This document shows positions 17,633-26,940 of a stretch of DNA of 64,000 nt, piece by piece; the stretch's first letter is position 1; the number at the start of each line of letters is the position of its first letter. A program made the translations under genes and the position numbers. The notes beneath the pieces are model-generated. The model was not told where the DNA came from and did no database searches. It saw only the letters and a program-made list of their open reading frames with translations. The DNA is from Ligilactobacillus sp900765635 (GTDB lineage: Bacteria; Bacillota; Bacilli; Lactobacillales; Lactobacillaceae): NCBI RefSeq assembly GCF_949152225.1, contig NZ_CASCJC010000001.1:1178001-1242000 (forward strand). The letters run 5' to 3'.

Positions 17633-18797
17633 TTAGCTACGCTGAGCTCTATTAGCTTTAACAAACTCCATAAAATCTTGTTGATAATCTGTAATAAAAG
17701 CATACAATAAATCACTATCTTGCCCGATAAAATCCATCCTAAGTGTTGCATTTTCTAAGGTCACTTGGCGATATCCTTGTGCCAAATCTTGATAGATTGC
17801 GGCTTGATTTTGAGGTAAAATCTTTAAAAAAGGCGCAAGATAAGCGGTTTGACGATAAAAGTACAATTGCTCTTCATCTGGTAATATTTGCTTAAATTTT
17901 GCAATGTTAGTCGCTCTTTTAGCTGGATCTACCCAAAAAAGCTAATTTCTGCTAAAACTAGCGCAAATTCATGCCAAAAATCCTCATTTAATTGCAAACG
18001 ATATCCTAATAACTCTTCATATTCAGCAAAACATAAAGCTTGCGTTTTAACCTCATCATCTTCAACTACAACTTGATTTTGTATAACTTTTATTATGGCT
18101 TTCTTAGTTTGAGTCGTTGACTTTTGCAAATACTCATCTAAATTATCTAAACTTGCATCTAAAAATTCCAACAAGCGCCAATATCTTTTGATACGAGCTT
18201 CCTCAGATAAATCTTCAAACTCAGCAAGTCGCTCACTGGGCAATTTTTCTAATAATGCCCGTAATATAATATATAATCTTTCCGAAGTAATATTTGGTAA
18301 GATTTCAGCAAAACTAAATGTTTCAGATGTTAAAGCATATAAGAAAACTTGATTATCATATACTTCTTGATGTTGTGCACGATTATTTGCAGGATCATTT
18401 GATCGTGGATCCCAAAATATAAAATAACGTTGAATTTGTCTTAACAAATACTTAACTTCAAAATAAGCCAAGTCTGAACGTCTTTTCAGTCTGACTATTA
18501 ATTCTAAAGCATCTACTGTTGTGAAAAGCAAATAAAAGTCACGACAAAAAAATCATTTAAAGCAAGCTTAATACTAAAATCTTTTAAACCAAAATAAGAT
18601 ATCTTATCGGCTTTAAGAACCATTTGATCACAATTTTCAAAAACTAAGGTTATCTCTTGTAATAACTTTAAATTAAAAGCTTGGCCTGGAAAATTAGTCA
18701 AATATTCTATAGCATCAGTCAATGATTCAGATAATTTATTTTGTTCAAAATCTATCAATAACTTAGGCTTTAAAAGTTCAGATAATTGATTACTCAT
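17633..18797 (-). pseudogene. Unrecognised gene broken by two homopolymer frameshifts
   Basis: Three collinear frames read as one protein of about 385 residues. Frame 1 starts MSNQLSELLK at 18797 behind a strong GGGGGAGG site. It shifts at a T7 run (A7 on plus, about 18545), continues from CRDFYLLFTTVDALE, and shifts again at a T6 run (about 17938) into DPAKRATNIAKF, ending at 17633. The predicted product is helical, acidic and soluble; I see no known motif. Both breaks are single-base length changes in homopolymers, so they may be real decay, phase variation or sequencing errors. Confidence 0.75.
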
Positions 18798-18857
18798 AAG
18801 GTGCCTCCCCCTTAACTTAGTATTTCACATTATTTTGCAGATAAAATCAAGAAATTA

Positions 18858-18899
18858 TAAAAAAAGATTCTCAAGCCTCCTAAGTCTCAAGAATCCTTT
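18858..18899 (-). terminator. Rho-independent terminator downstream of yhaM
   Basis: GGATTCTTGAG pairs with CTTGAGAATC (two G-U pairs) and is followed by seven T on the minus strand, immediately after the yhaM stop. Confidence 0.8.
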
Positions 18900-18902
18900 A
18901 TT

Positions 18903-19853
18903 TTAGTCAACTGATGGACGATAAAAATTACGGCGATCCATACCAAAAATACGCTCTGAGAATTCTCCAGGCGTTGTTTTTTCTAAAGCTGTTTGAATCA
19001 TCTGAATCGAGGCATCTAAGTCATCTAAATGATGTAAAATTTCTGCCTCTAGCAAATGTGGTTGCACAGGTGAGCCATATTCTAATAATCCATGATGTGC
19101 TAAAATCATATGCCGTAATAATAAAATATCCTGGCCATTTTTATCCATATTTAAAGCTTGACACGCACTGACAATTTCTTCATCTATCAAAACAATATGT
19201 CCTATTAAATTACCTACATTTGTATAACTAGTTGCAACAGGTCCCGAAAGTTCACTAGTTTTACCTAAATCATGCAGGAAAATCCCTGCATAAAGTAAAG
19301 ATTGATCAATATTAGGATAGTTTTTTAATACTGCTTGAGCTAAACGTAAAATTGACAAAGTATGAAAAGCCAAGCCTCCATTATATGCATGATGATTAGT
19401 CTTAGCTGCTGGATATTCAAAAAAGGCTTTTTTATGTTTATTTATTAAATAACACACAATTTGGTAAAGTGTTGGATTTGTAATTTCTTCTAAAAAAGCT
19501 TTGAATTCCTCATTCATCTGCTCTGATGAAACAGGAGCTCCTTTCACATATAAACTAGGATCACTAGGCTCTTGTTCATTTGCTAATCGCATACCTAAAA
19601 TCTTGATTTGTGGATTTTGTTGGTATGTTTCTCGTTTTCCTTTCAACAAAACAACGCATCCTGCTTGAAACTGTTCAATTTCTTCTGGACTAGCATCCCA
19701 AAACTTACCACTAATTTCTCCTGAAGTATCAGCAAAATTAAACGCAATAAATTTTTTGCCATTCTTAGCCAAACGTACTTCTGCTGCCTTTATCAGGACA
19801 AAAAGTTCCATGTTATCATCAACTTCATAGTCTAATAGTTTTTTTTCAGTCAC
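18903..19853 (-). CDS. yhaM: 3'-5' exoribonuclease YhaM
   Basis: 316 residues. An N-terminal OB fold (about 10-95, FVLIKAAEVRLAKNGKKFIAF) binds nucleic acid. The HD phosphohydrolase domain has the first His in NHHAYNGGLAFHT and the metal-binding HDLGK near residue 193. YhaM degrades RNA, and possibly DNA, from the 3' end in the cytoplasm. The start is GTG at 19853 behind AGGAGGGG. Confidence 0.95.
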   Translation of the reverse strand: MTEKKLLDYEVDDNMELFVLIKAAEVRLAKNGKKFIAFNFADTSGEISGKFWDASPEEIEQFQAGCVVLLKGKRETYQQNPQIKILGMRLANEQEPSDPSLYVKGAPVSSEQMNEEFKAFLEEITNPTLYQIVCYLINKHKKAFFEYPAAKTNHHAYNGGLAFHTLSILRLAQAVLKNYPNIDQSLLYAGIFLHDLGKTSELSGPVATSYTNVGNLIGHIVLIDEEIVSACQALNMDKNGQDILLLRHMILAHHGLLEYGSPVQPHLLEAEILHHLDDLDASIQMIQTALEKTTPGEFSERIFGMDRRNFYRPSVD

Positions 19854-19925
19854 AATACCCCTCCTATTTCCAATATCTGTCTTTATATTTTAATACATCT
19901 TTGCCAAATATCCTAGTCACACTAG

Positions 19926-19956
19926 AAAAAAAGGGATCTTTAAGATCCCTTTTTTA
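19926..19956 (-). terminator. Rho-independent terminator of the pbp-yheA-like operon
   Basis: AAAAAAGGGATCTT pairs with AAGATCCCTTTTTT. The stem is almost perfect with a 1-2 nt centre and has a T-run on the minus strand. Confidence 0.9.
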
Positions 19957-19961
19957 AACTA

Positions 19962-20297
19962 TTAATATAATTCTCTAACAGGTTGGAAAATAATCTTATT
20001 AATATCTTCAAATAATGTATTTAATGCTTGTTCTTTCATCATTAAATCTGCTAATGCTGGATAATTTTCTGCATCTTGTGCCAACTGACGCATTTCTTCT
20101 AAATCTTCTTTGGAAATTTCTTCGCCAGATAATTGTTTTTGTTGAAATTTTTCTTGAATATTACGTACTTTTTGGTAACATTCATATGCTTGTGGTTCAT
20201 CTTTTAAATGTTCCATCGCTACTTTTAAATCTTGGTATTCCTTTGTTTGACGCAAATCTTGTTCTAATTGATTTGCTGTATCATAAATATTAATCAT
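19962..20297 (-). CDS. YlbF/YmcA-family protein (UPF0342, YheA-like)
   Basis: 111 residues, all helical, with a heptad-like Leu/Gln pattern and the family segment QEKFQQKQLSGEEISKEDLEEM. Members are small cytoplasmic helical proteins; in Bacillus YlbF and YmcA act with YaaT on RNA processing and phosphorelay, but the role of YheA is not established. The ATG follows GGAGGT. It is 17 bp downstream of the PBP gene and shares its operon and terminator. Confidence 0.85.
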   Translation of the reverse strand: MINIYDTANQLEQDLRQTKEYQDLKVAMEHLKDEPQAYECYQKVRNIQEKFQQKQLSGEEISKEDLEEMRQLAQDAENYPALADLMMKEQALNTLFEDINKIIFQPVRELY

Positions 20298-20314
20298 TAT
20301 TTTACCTCCATAAA

Positions 20315-22417
20315 TTAATTTCCAAAAATTCCTTCAATAAATTGTTTGGCTTTTTGTTTTAAATCATTTGCCTTTTGAGATAAACTATCGCCTGCTTTTT
20401 TAACCGTATCCCAAATATCAGAAGTGTTACTTTGAACAATCTCATCTTTATCTGATGCTGCTTTAACATCAAATGGTGTTTCTTTAGTATATGGTAAAAT
20501 ATTTTCCATCTCTGTCTTAAATAGTAATGAACCACCACGATATCCTTCATTTTCCATCGAATATTTTGACGAGTCAAATCCTACCCAAGTTGCAACTACA
20601 ACATCTGGTGTATAACCTACATACCAATGATCAGTATCTGCTCCTTGCATCCCATTTGCACTTTCGGTCGTTCCGGTTTTACCTGCAATCGTATACCCAT
20701 AAGGCTTAGCACTTGCACCTGTTGCTGTACTTAGCTGATAGACGTCAATCATCATGCTAGTCATTTCCTTTGCAACATGTGTAGTCATTATCCGTTTGCT
20801 TTTTACTTCGGTATTATCTACCAAGACCTTACCAGACGCGTCAACAATCTTAGTAATTAAATGAGGTGTACACAAAACACCATTATTAGCAAAAGCTGAA
20901 TAAGCACTTGCTATTTGATAAGGTGAAACTCCTTTTTTCAATCCACCTAATGCCAAACTTAAATTAGCATCAGAATCAGCCAATTTAATGCCAAATTTTT
21001 CAACAGATGCAAACCCTTTATTAACACCTATCTTATTTAAAAGCCAAACTGCCGAAGTGTTTTTACTCAAAGCCAAGGCTTGATACATCGGCAATTGCCC
21101 ACTATAAACATTATTCCAATTATGCGGTGTATAGTTATTTGAACCATAAGATTCTAACTTATCTTCTAACAGTGAATCAAAATGATACCCATTTTGTAAA
21201 GCTGGCGTATAAACAGCCAATGGTTTAATTGTTGAACCAGGTGATCTTATTAATTGAGTTGCTCGATTATATCCACGAAAAACATGCGTTCCTTCGCGAC
21301 CACCTACAAGTGAATTTACACCACCAGTTTGCGGATCAAGTGCAATTGATGCACCTTGTGCTTTTGTTCCATCATTAGCATTGTACGGAAATAGTGTTGA
21401 ATTAGCAAAAGCTACTTGCATCCTAGCTTGGTAGTTTTGATCGAGTGCCGTATAAATCTTATAACCACGATTCATGATTTCTTCTTCAGATAAGCCATAT
21501 TCATTGATTGCTTCATTAATAACTGCATCAAAATAATAAGGATATTTATAACCTGAAGTATACGTGTAATTATCATTAGTCTGTATTGGTTGTGCTTGAT
21601 ATTGCTTGGCTTGTGTCGCTGTTATTTTATCAGCTTCAACCATCAAGTTTAACACCAAATCGCGTCTCTTTTTTGAATTTGTTGGATTATCCAACGGATT
21701 ATACATACTTGGATTGGTCAACATTCCTGCTAACGTAGCTGCTTGAGGCACCGATAATTGACTAGCATGCACTCCAAAATACTTTTCAGAGGCATCTTCA
21801 ACGCCCCAAACCCCATTACCAAAATATGCATTATTTAGATACATTGTCAAGATTTCTTTTTTTGAATAAACATTTTCGACCTGCATCGCTATAAAGATTT
21901 CTTTAGCCTTACGTGAAAAGGTCTGTTCTTGTGATAAAAAAGCATTTTTAACCAATTGTTGGGTCAAAGTACTTCCACCACCACTGATATAATTGCGACC
22001 CGTTACTTTGTTTTTCAGATATAAAAATGCAGCTCTGCCGATTCCTTTAATTGAAAATCCGTATTCATGATAAAAATCACGATCTTCAGTTGCTAAAACC
22101 GCATCTTGAATATTTGGCGAAATTTGGTCTAACGAAACCCATGTCCCCTTTTGTGAATACAAATACCCCGCTTTTTGACCGGCATTATCATAAATTTCAG
22201 TAGTTTGTTGTAAAGCTGACTTCAAGCCTTTAACATCTGTTGTCTTAGCTAACGCGACTAAATAAACGCTGATACCTAAAAACAAACTCAAACCTACTAC
22301 GATTAGCCAACGCCACATTTGGTAGCGACGCCACTTAGCTTTAAACCACATCTGCAAATGCTGATATGCTTTTTTTATTGCCTGTTGTAGCCGCTGTGTA
22401 AAAGATAATTGATCCAT
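20315..22417 (-). CDS. Class A penicillin-binding protein (PBP1A family)
   Basis: 700 residues. One transmembrane helix (about 39-58) follows a basic cytoplasmic tail. The GT51 glycosyltransferase domain has EDRDFYHEYG near 111 and GGSTLTQQLVKN near 146. The transpeptidase domain has the active-site Ser in SPGSTIKPL near 390, SKN near 450 and KTGTTE near 588. It polymerises and cross-links peptidoglycan outside the membrane. The C-terminal 60 residues are a Lys/Asp-rich helical tail. The ribosome binding site (AAAGGG) is about 12 bp from the ATG, rather far. Confidence 0.95.
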   Translation of the reverse strand: MDQLSFTQRLQQAIKKAYQHLQMWFKAKWRRYQMWRWLIVVGLSLFLGISVYLVALAKTTDVKGLKSALQQTTEIYDNAGQKAGYLYSQKGTWVSLDQISPNIQDAVLATEDRDFYHEYGFSIKGIGRAAFLYLKNKVTGRNYISGGGSTLTQQLVKNAFLSQEQTFSRKAKEIFIAMQVENVYSKKEILTMYLNNAYFGNGVWGVEDASEKYFGVHASQLSVPQAATLAGMLTNPSMYNPLDNPTNSKKRRDLVLNLMVEADKITATQAKQYQAQPIQTNDNYTYTSGYKYPYYFDAVINEAINEYGLSEEEIMNRGYKIYTALDQNYQARMQVAFANSTLFPYNANDGTKAQGASIALDPQTGGVNSLVGGREGTHVFRGYNRATQLIRSPGSTIKPLAVYTPALQNGYHFDSLLEDKLESYGSNNYTPHNWNNVYSGQLPMYQALALSKNTSAVWLLNKIGVNKGFASVEKFGIKLADSDANLSLALGGLKKGVSPYQIASAYSAFANNGVLCTPHLITKIVDASGKVLVDNTEVKSKRIMTTHVAKEMTSMMIDVYQLSTATGASAKPYGYTIAGKTGTTESANGMQGADTDHWYVGYTPDVVVATWVGFDSSKYSMENEGYRGGSLLFKTEMENILPYTKETPFDVKAASDKDEIVQSNTSDIWDTVKKAGDSLSQKANDLKQKAKQFIEGIFGN

Positions 22418-22518
22418 AACAAGAGCTAACCCTTTCGCTATTTTGAAATATTTAGTTTCATCTTAGCATACTCAATCTTAATGCCTTACTATTTATTTTG
22501 ACTTTTAAAAAAACTTAA

Positions 22519-22983
22519 TTACAAAACATCCAAATCAATATGTTCCATAAACATTTCATAGACATTTTGTGCATCTTGAGCGGATGCACTAATTAAAACA
22601 AGCGTATCAAAACCCGCTAAGGTCCCAACAACTTCTTTAATCGCCAAATCATCAATAATTGCAGCTAAAACATTCGCATTACGTGCTGATGTCTTAACAA
22701 CGTTCATGAATTCAACTTTTGTGATATTGGTTACAATTTCTGAAATCATTTGAAAAAGACGTTCTTCTTCTGTTTGATTATTAGCTTTAAAGATAACATA
22801 ACGAATATTTCCATTACCGTCTTGTTCCTTAACAATCTTCATTTCACGAATATCACGCGAAATTGTAGCCTGCGTAGCTTTAATTCCATTTTCTTTTAAA
22901 GCATTTAATAAAGCTTCTTGCGTAGAAATAATATTTTGATTGATTAATTGTTCAATCTTTGCTTGACGAATTTCTTTCTTCAT
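22519..22983 (-). CDS. argR: Arginine repressor/activator ArgR
   Basis: 154 residues. The N-terminal winged helix-turn-helix (KENGIKATQATISRDIREM, about 28-46) binds ARG boxes. The C-terminal domain carries the hexamerisation and arginine-binding region (AGFDTLVLI near 122). It controls arginine synthesis or catabolism according to arginine level. The ATG follows AAAGGAGA. No arginine pathway gene is in the window, but a Crp/Fnr regulator gene lies directly upstream on the same strand. Confidence 0.94.
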   Translation of the reverse strand: MKKEIRQAKIEQLINQNIISTQEALLNALKENGIKATQATISRDIREMKIVKEQDGNGNIRYVIFKANNQTEEERLFQMISEIVTNITKVEFMNVVKTSARNANVLAAIIDDLAIKEVVGTLAGFDTLVLISASAQDAQNVYEMFMEHIDLDVL

Positions 22984-23071
22984 TCTTAGTCTCCTTTAAC
23001 AACCATTAATGTTAGGATTATTATACCATTGAAGTTTGCAAGACTAAAGCTACACGCTTAAAGGCAAGTAA

Positions 23072-23779
23072 TCAAAGGTTCTCCAAACGTTTTAACATAT
23101 GTCCGTTTAAAACAATTCGCGAAGTTCGATTGAATAATAGTCCCTCTTGTTTAAAATCAGCAATAACATCATCAATTATCGTATGCCCAGAATAAGTGAG
23201 CGACTCCATTACTGAATGTGTTAACATTTTAGGCAATAGTACATTCCCATCTTCTAACTTGCGCCCCCATTTTTGAGCAAAAAGCAAAAATAAAGCACCC
23301 ATACGTTTTTTCCGTGATCCACTTAATAGCTTCTTTTCTAATTCGAGTGTTTCATAACTCTTTTTAGCTAAACAATTAAATAAAAATAATGACATTTTAG
23401 AATTATCTTCTGATAATTTTTTAATTTTATTCAAAGGAAACATTAATATCTCACTAGATTTGCAAGCAATCGCTTGTTGAATCTCAAAACAACGCTGATT
23501 AACTTCTAAACTTGCCGGAAAATATTGATTTGAAAAGTAAAGCTGACATACACAATCACCATCATACACTATATTTTTCAGCAAAACACCGCCACTAAAA
23601 ATCATATAAAATGTTGCTTTATATTCTTTTTCACTCGCAAATATACTTTGTCCCTCTTTATAACGCTTTAAAACACCCAATTTAGCCAATTGAATACTAT
23701 CACTTTTATCCAACCCAACTACTTCTTGTAAGTATTGATTTATCTTTACATATTCTAAAAACCTTTCTTTTTCTTCCAT
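23072..23779 (-). CDS. Crp/Fnr-family transcriptional regulator
   Basis: 235 residues. The N-terminal cyclic-nucleotide-binding-like beta barrel (about 25-130) lacks a clear cAMP-binding signature. The C-terminal helix-turn-helix (about 180-220) is weakly conserved (SVMESLTYSGHTIIDDVIADF). Crp/Fnr proteins of this type (ArcR) regulate the arginine deiminase pathway in some Firmicutes. Its place beside argR hints at an arginine role, but that is inference. The ATG follows AAAAGGAAG. Confidence 0.8.
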   Translation of the reverse strand: MEEKERFLEYVKINQYLQEVVGLDKSDSIQLAKLGVLKRYKEGQSIFASEKEYKATFYMIFSGGVLLKNIVYDGDCVCQLYFSNQYFPASLEVNQRCFEIQQAIACKSSEILMFPLNKIKKLSEDNSKMSLFLFNCLAKKSYETLELEKKLLSGSRKKRMGALFLLFAQKWGRKLEDGNVLLPKMLTHSVMESLTYSGHTIIDDVIADFKQEGLLFNRTSRIVLNGHMLKRLENL

Positions 23780-23863
23780 TTTAGTACACTGCTTCCTTTT
23801 AAAAGATTTAAAACGATTTCACAATAATTTTAATACTTATATCAATATTTTTCAAATTATTTT

Positions 23864-24754
23864 TTATACACGTTGTAATTTAACCGCTAGTGACTGTAAA
23901 AATGTAGTAGAAATAATTAAACAAGCACCTATAAGCTCACCTACTCCTAAATTTTGGTGCAACCACAAAATTGACAACAAGGTCGCTGTTAGTGGTTCAA
24001 ACGCACTCAACATCCCTGTTGTTTCAGGCGGAATAAATTTGAGACTTTGTAAATAAAATAAATAAGAAAACATTGTTCCTATAACAACAACACAACTTAA
24101 ATCAAACAAGGCTGCTAGTGTTAGCTGTGGCGCTGGAATAAATATTAAAACAGGGATAAAGAAGATTCCCCCAACTATCATTGCTAAACCAATCACTATT
24201 CGCGCATCGAATTCGCGTAGCAACCTGCGTGGTAACAACGTATAAGAAGTTTGACTCACACCTGCCATAATTCCCCAAAAACAAGCAGGAAGCGATAAGC
24301 TTAGTTCTGTTAAATTTCCATTAGTTACAACTAGCACCGTTCCCAATAATGCGATTATTAAAGAAATAACATCTATTCTGCGTGGAAGTACCCAATTACG
24401 TAAGCACAGGTATAAAATAATAAATAATGGTCCTGTAAATTGTAGGATAGTCGCTGTTGAAGCATTGCCATACTGAATTGCTAATAAATAGGTCAGCTGT
24501 GATGGAATCACCCCGAAAAGTGCAAACATCATTAATTCAATGATATTTTTTTTACGTAAAAATGTTTGCCATTGCTGTTTAGAAATAACGATTAAGCTCC
24601 AAATCACCAATAGGCTCCCTGCACTCAGTAAACGAACACCTACAAGCCATGGCGCTTGAACATTAAATTTAGTAAATAAAGTTTGGGCAAAGATTCCAGA
24701 TAAGCCCCAAAAAACACAACCGATAATTGCATAACTGAATCCTTTGTTTTTCAT
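23864..24754 (-). CDS. EamA/DMT-superfamily transporter
   Basis: 296 residues with ten hydrophobic segments in two repeated EamA halves, each about 140 residues (GCVFWGLSGI near the start and CFWGIMAGVSQTSY at the centre). It is a membrane exporter or permease for small metabolites; the substrate cannot be read from sequence. The ATG follows AGAGGAG. Confidence 0.88.
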   Translation of the reverse strand: MKNKGFSYAIIGCVFWGLSGIFAQTLFTKFNVQAPWLVGVRLLSAGSLLVIWSLIVISKQQWQTFLRKKNIIELMMFALFGVIPSQLTYLLAIQYGNASTATILQFTGPLFIILYLCLRNWVLPRRIDVISLIIALLGTVLVVTNGNLTELSLSLPACFWGIMAGVSQTSYTLLPRRLLREFDARIVIGLAMIVGGIFFIPVLIFIPAPQLTLAALFDLSCVVVIGTMFSYLFYLQSLKFIPPETTGMLSAFEPLTATLLSILWLHQNLGVGELIGACLIISTTFLQSLAVKLQRV

Positions 24755-24821
24755 ACTATATAACTCCTCTAAAAAAACTGCATGTGCACATTATAACTAA
24801 AAACATTAATTTTGAGCATAT

Positions 24822-24852
24822 AAAAAGTGATTTTTATCAAAAAATCACTTTA
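24822..24852 (-). terminator. Rho-independent terminator
   Basis: AAAGTGATTTTT pairs with AAAAATCACTTT across a 4-nt loop, with T5 following on the minus strand. It closes the 24868-25428 gene. Confidence 0.85.
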
Positions 24853-24867
24853 CTGATATACATATTT

Positions 24868-25428
24868 TCAATCAATAAAAACTAAATTCGGCCAACGTCT
24901 AGCCCACTTTTTACGATTAATTCGTCTTTGAAAGGCTTCATGTTGAGCTTGTCCTTTAGCAAAACCATCTGTTGCTTTTACTCGCAATTCAAATAAGTCC
25001 TCTAAACCATAAGGTGCAACAACAGAAATGTTATTCATTCTATCACAACTAACAGCAACAGAACTGCATGTTTCAGGAAAATGTTGTACCGTATCAAAAA
25101 TATCTTTACCCACGACTAGCTTATTAGCATGACGCTTAGGCAAAGCTATATTAACTAGATTCCACAAATATTTGGAATATCTTTGATTGATCTGCGTTTG
25201 ACGTGTTAAGTAATCTTCATTAGATTCGCTCGCGTCATAATAAAAAACATCTATGTTACCAAACACTAAACTCGAAGGCAATTGATGTTTTTTATTCCAA
25301 ACAAAATCACGAACAGCACCTGCACTAACATAGGCTTGTGGTAGATGCATTGCATTAATTATGTTGAAGACTTCCATGAATTCAAGATCTTGACGTAACA
25401 ACTCAACAAGTTGTTCTTGATACTTCAT
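24868..25428 (-). CDS. Nucleotidyltransferase-family protein (NTP_transf_6/DUF925)
   Basis: 186 residues. It has the family pattern of an AGAVRDFVWN motif near residue 37 followed by GNIDVFYYD near 57, which resembles the G-x-x-R and D-x-D metal site of minimal nucleotidyltransferases, and a conserved C-terminal YGLEDLFELRVK. The activity and substrate are unknown. It stands alone behind an AGGGATG site and ends in its own terminator. Confidence 0.82.
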   Translation of the reverse strand: MKYQEQLVELLRQDLEFMEVFNIINAMHLPQAYVSAGAVRDFVWNKKHQLPSSLVFGNIDVFYYDASESNEDYLTRQTQINQRYSKYLWNLVNIALPKRHANKLVVGKDIFDTVQHFPETCSSVAVSCDRMNNISVVAPYGLEDLFELRVKATDGFAKGQAQHEAFQRRINRKKWARRWPNLVFID

Positions 25429-25572
25429 TTCAAATCATCCCTTCTTTTTTATACCATTACTATTGTAGTTGCTTTTGTTAAAAAAAACTATCACTTTACG
25501 AAAAATTTATTAAAAAGATAATCTAAAGCTTGATATTTCAAGCTTTTTCAAATTTGTTGTGTCAAATAAAAG

Positions 25573-25601
25573 TTGCAATACATCCCAGCAGCCGTTATAC
25601 T
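25573..25601 (+). promoter_or_regulatory. Sigma-A promoter of ackA
   Basis: TTGCAA at 25573-25578 and TATACT at 25596-25601 with a 17-bp spacer. Just downstream, at about 25606-25620, AGTAAAACGTTTCCA is a two-mismatch match to the catabolite-responsive element and could bind CcpA; that part is weak. Confidence 0.65.
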
Positions 25602-25657
25602 TAAGAGTAAAACGTTTCCATAACAAGGGAATTATTTAGGAAAGTAGGGGTTTATTA

Positions 25658-26842
25658 ATGGAAAAAATTTTAGCAATTAATTCGGGAAGTTCAAGTTTGA
25701 AATTCAAATTATTTGAAATGCCAGCTGAAAATGTTTTGGCAGCCGGGTTAATTGAAAGAATAGGCATTGCCGGTTCAAATATTACAATCAAACATGGTAC
25801 TGAAAAATTCACAAAAAAAAGCAATATTAAAGATCATCGATTTGCCGTAGATGAATTGATGCATCTTTTATTAGAACTGCATATTATCAAGGACTATCAT
25901 GAAATTGCAGGTGTCGGCCATCGTGTCGTTGCAGGTGGTGAATATTTTGCTAAATCTGTCATTGTCGACGATTATGTAATTCAAAAAATCAAAGAAATTT
26001 CAGACTTAGCACCACTGCATAACCCAGCTAATTTAGTAGGTATCAAAGCATTTAAAGCTATTTTACCTGATACATTATCTGTTGTTGTTTTTGATACAGC
26101 CTTTCATCAAACCATGCCTGAACCTAATTTCATTTATAGTGTACCTTATGAATGGTATGAAAAACACAGCGTTCGTCGTTATGGCGCACATGGAACAAGT
26201 CATCGTTATGTTGCACACGAAGCCGCTAAAATGTTAAATAAACCACTTGAAGAATTAAATTTAATCACTTGTCATCTAGGTGCTGGCGCTTCGATTTGTG
26301 CGGTTAAAAATGGTAAGTCATTTGACACTTCAATGGGCTTTACTCCATTGACCGGCTTAACAATGGCTACTCGTAGTGGTGATGTTGACATCTCTTTAGT
26401 TTCTTATATGATGGAAAAATTACACATTGATTCTATCAGTGAAATGATTTACATTTTAAACAAGGAATCAGGACTATTAGGAATTTCAGGCATTTCTCCT
26501 GATATGCGCGATATTGAAGAAGTTGCACACACTAATCATCGCGCTAAATTATCCTTAGATATTTTCTTTAAAGACGTAGTTAAATACATTGGACAATATA
26601 TGTGCGAGATGGGTGGCCTTGACGCCATTGTCTTTACAGCTGGTGTTGGTGAAAATTCACCTGAAACAAGAGAAGCTGTTATGAAACAACTTGCATTTTT
26701 AGGTGTAACAATTGATCCAGAAGAAAATCAAAAACGTGGAACTGCTGCTTTCGTTTCTGGAGCAGACTCAAAGATTGCAGTCTTACGTATCCCAACCGAT
26801 GAAGAAGTCATGATTGCTCGTGATGTTTATGCCTTAAAATAA
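25658..26842 (+). CDS. ackA: Acetate kinase
   Basis: 394 residues, full length. It shows the N-terminal NSGSSSLKFKLFE phosphate loop, the GHRVVAGGE segment, HGTSHRYV near residue 178, and a GVGENSPETR loop near 325. It converts acetyl phosphate and ADP to acetate and ATP in the cytoplasm. The ATG at 25658 follows AGTAGGGG. It is monocistronic between a consensus promoter and a long bidirectional hairpin. Confidence 0.97.
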   Translation: MEKILAINSGSSSLKFKLFEMPAENVLAAGLIERIGIAGSNITIKHGTEKFTKKSNIKDHRFAVDELMHLLLELHIIKDYHEIAGVGHRVVAGGEYFAKSVIVDDYVIQKIKEISDLAPLHNPANLVGIKAFKAILPDTLSVVVFDTAFHQTMPEPNFIYSVPYEWYEKHSVRRYGAHGTSHRYVAHEAAKMLNKPLEELNLITCHLGAGASICAVKNGKSFDTSMGFTPLTGLTMATRSGDVDISLVSYMMEKLHIDSISEMIYILNKESGLLGISGISPDMRDIEEVAHTNHRAKLSLDIFFKDVVKYIGQYMCEMGGLDAIVFTAGVGENSPETREAVMKQLAFLGVTIDPEENQKRGTAAFVSGADSKIAVLRIPTDEEVMIARDVYALK

Positions 26843-26847
26843 AACAA

Positions 26848-26938
26848 TAAAAAACCCCAAGTCTTGTATCGTGCCTTTGAAGTACACAAATTAATCGTAC
26901 ACTCAAAAGCACATTCTTTACAAAGCTTGGAGTTTTTA
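26848..26938. terminator. Long bidirectional terminator between ackA and an amino acid permease
   Basis: AAAAACCCCAAG pairs with CTTGGAGTTTTT at the two ends. An inner stem (GTGCCTTTGAAGTAC with GTACACTCAAAAGCAC) extends it to about 88 nt with small internal loops. A/T runs on both sides suit convergent genes. Confidence 0.75.
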
Positions 26939-26940
26939 TT

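Noticed and set aside
17495..17710. Plus-strand 71-codon frame
   Set aside because: No ribosome binding site; it overlaps the broken gene on the other strand and has AT-driven composition.
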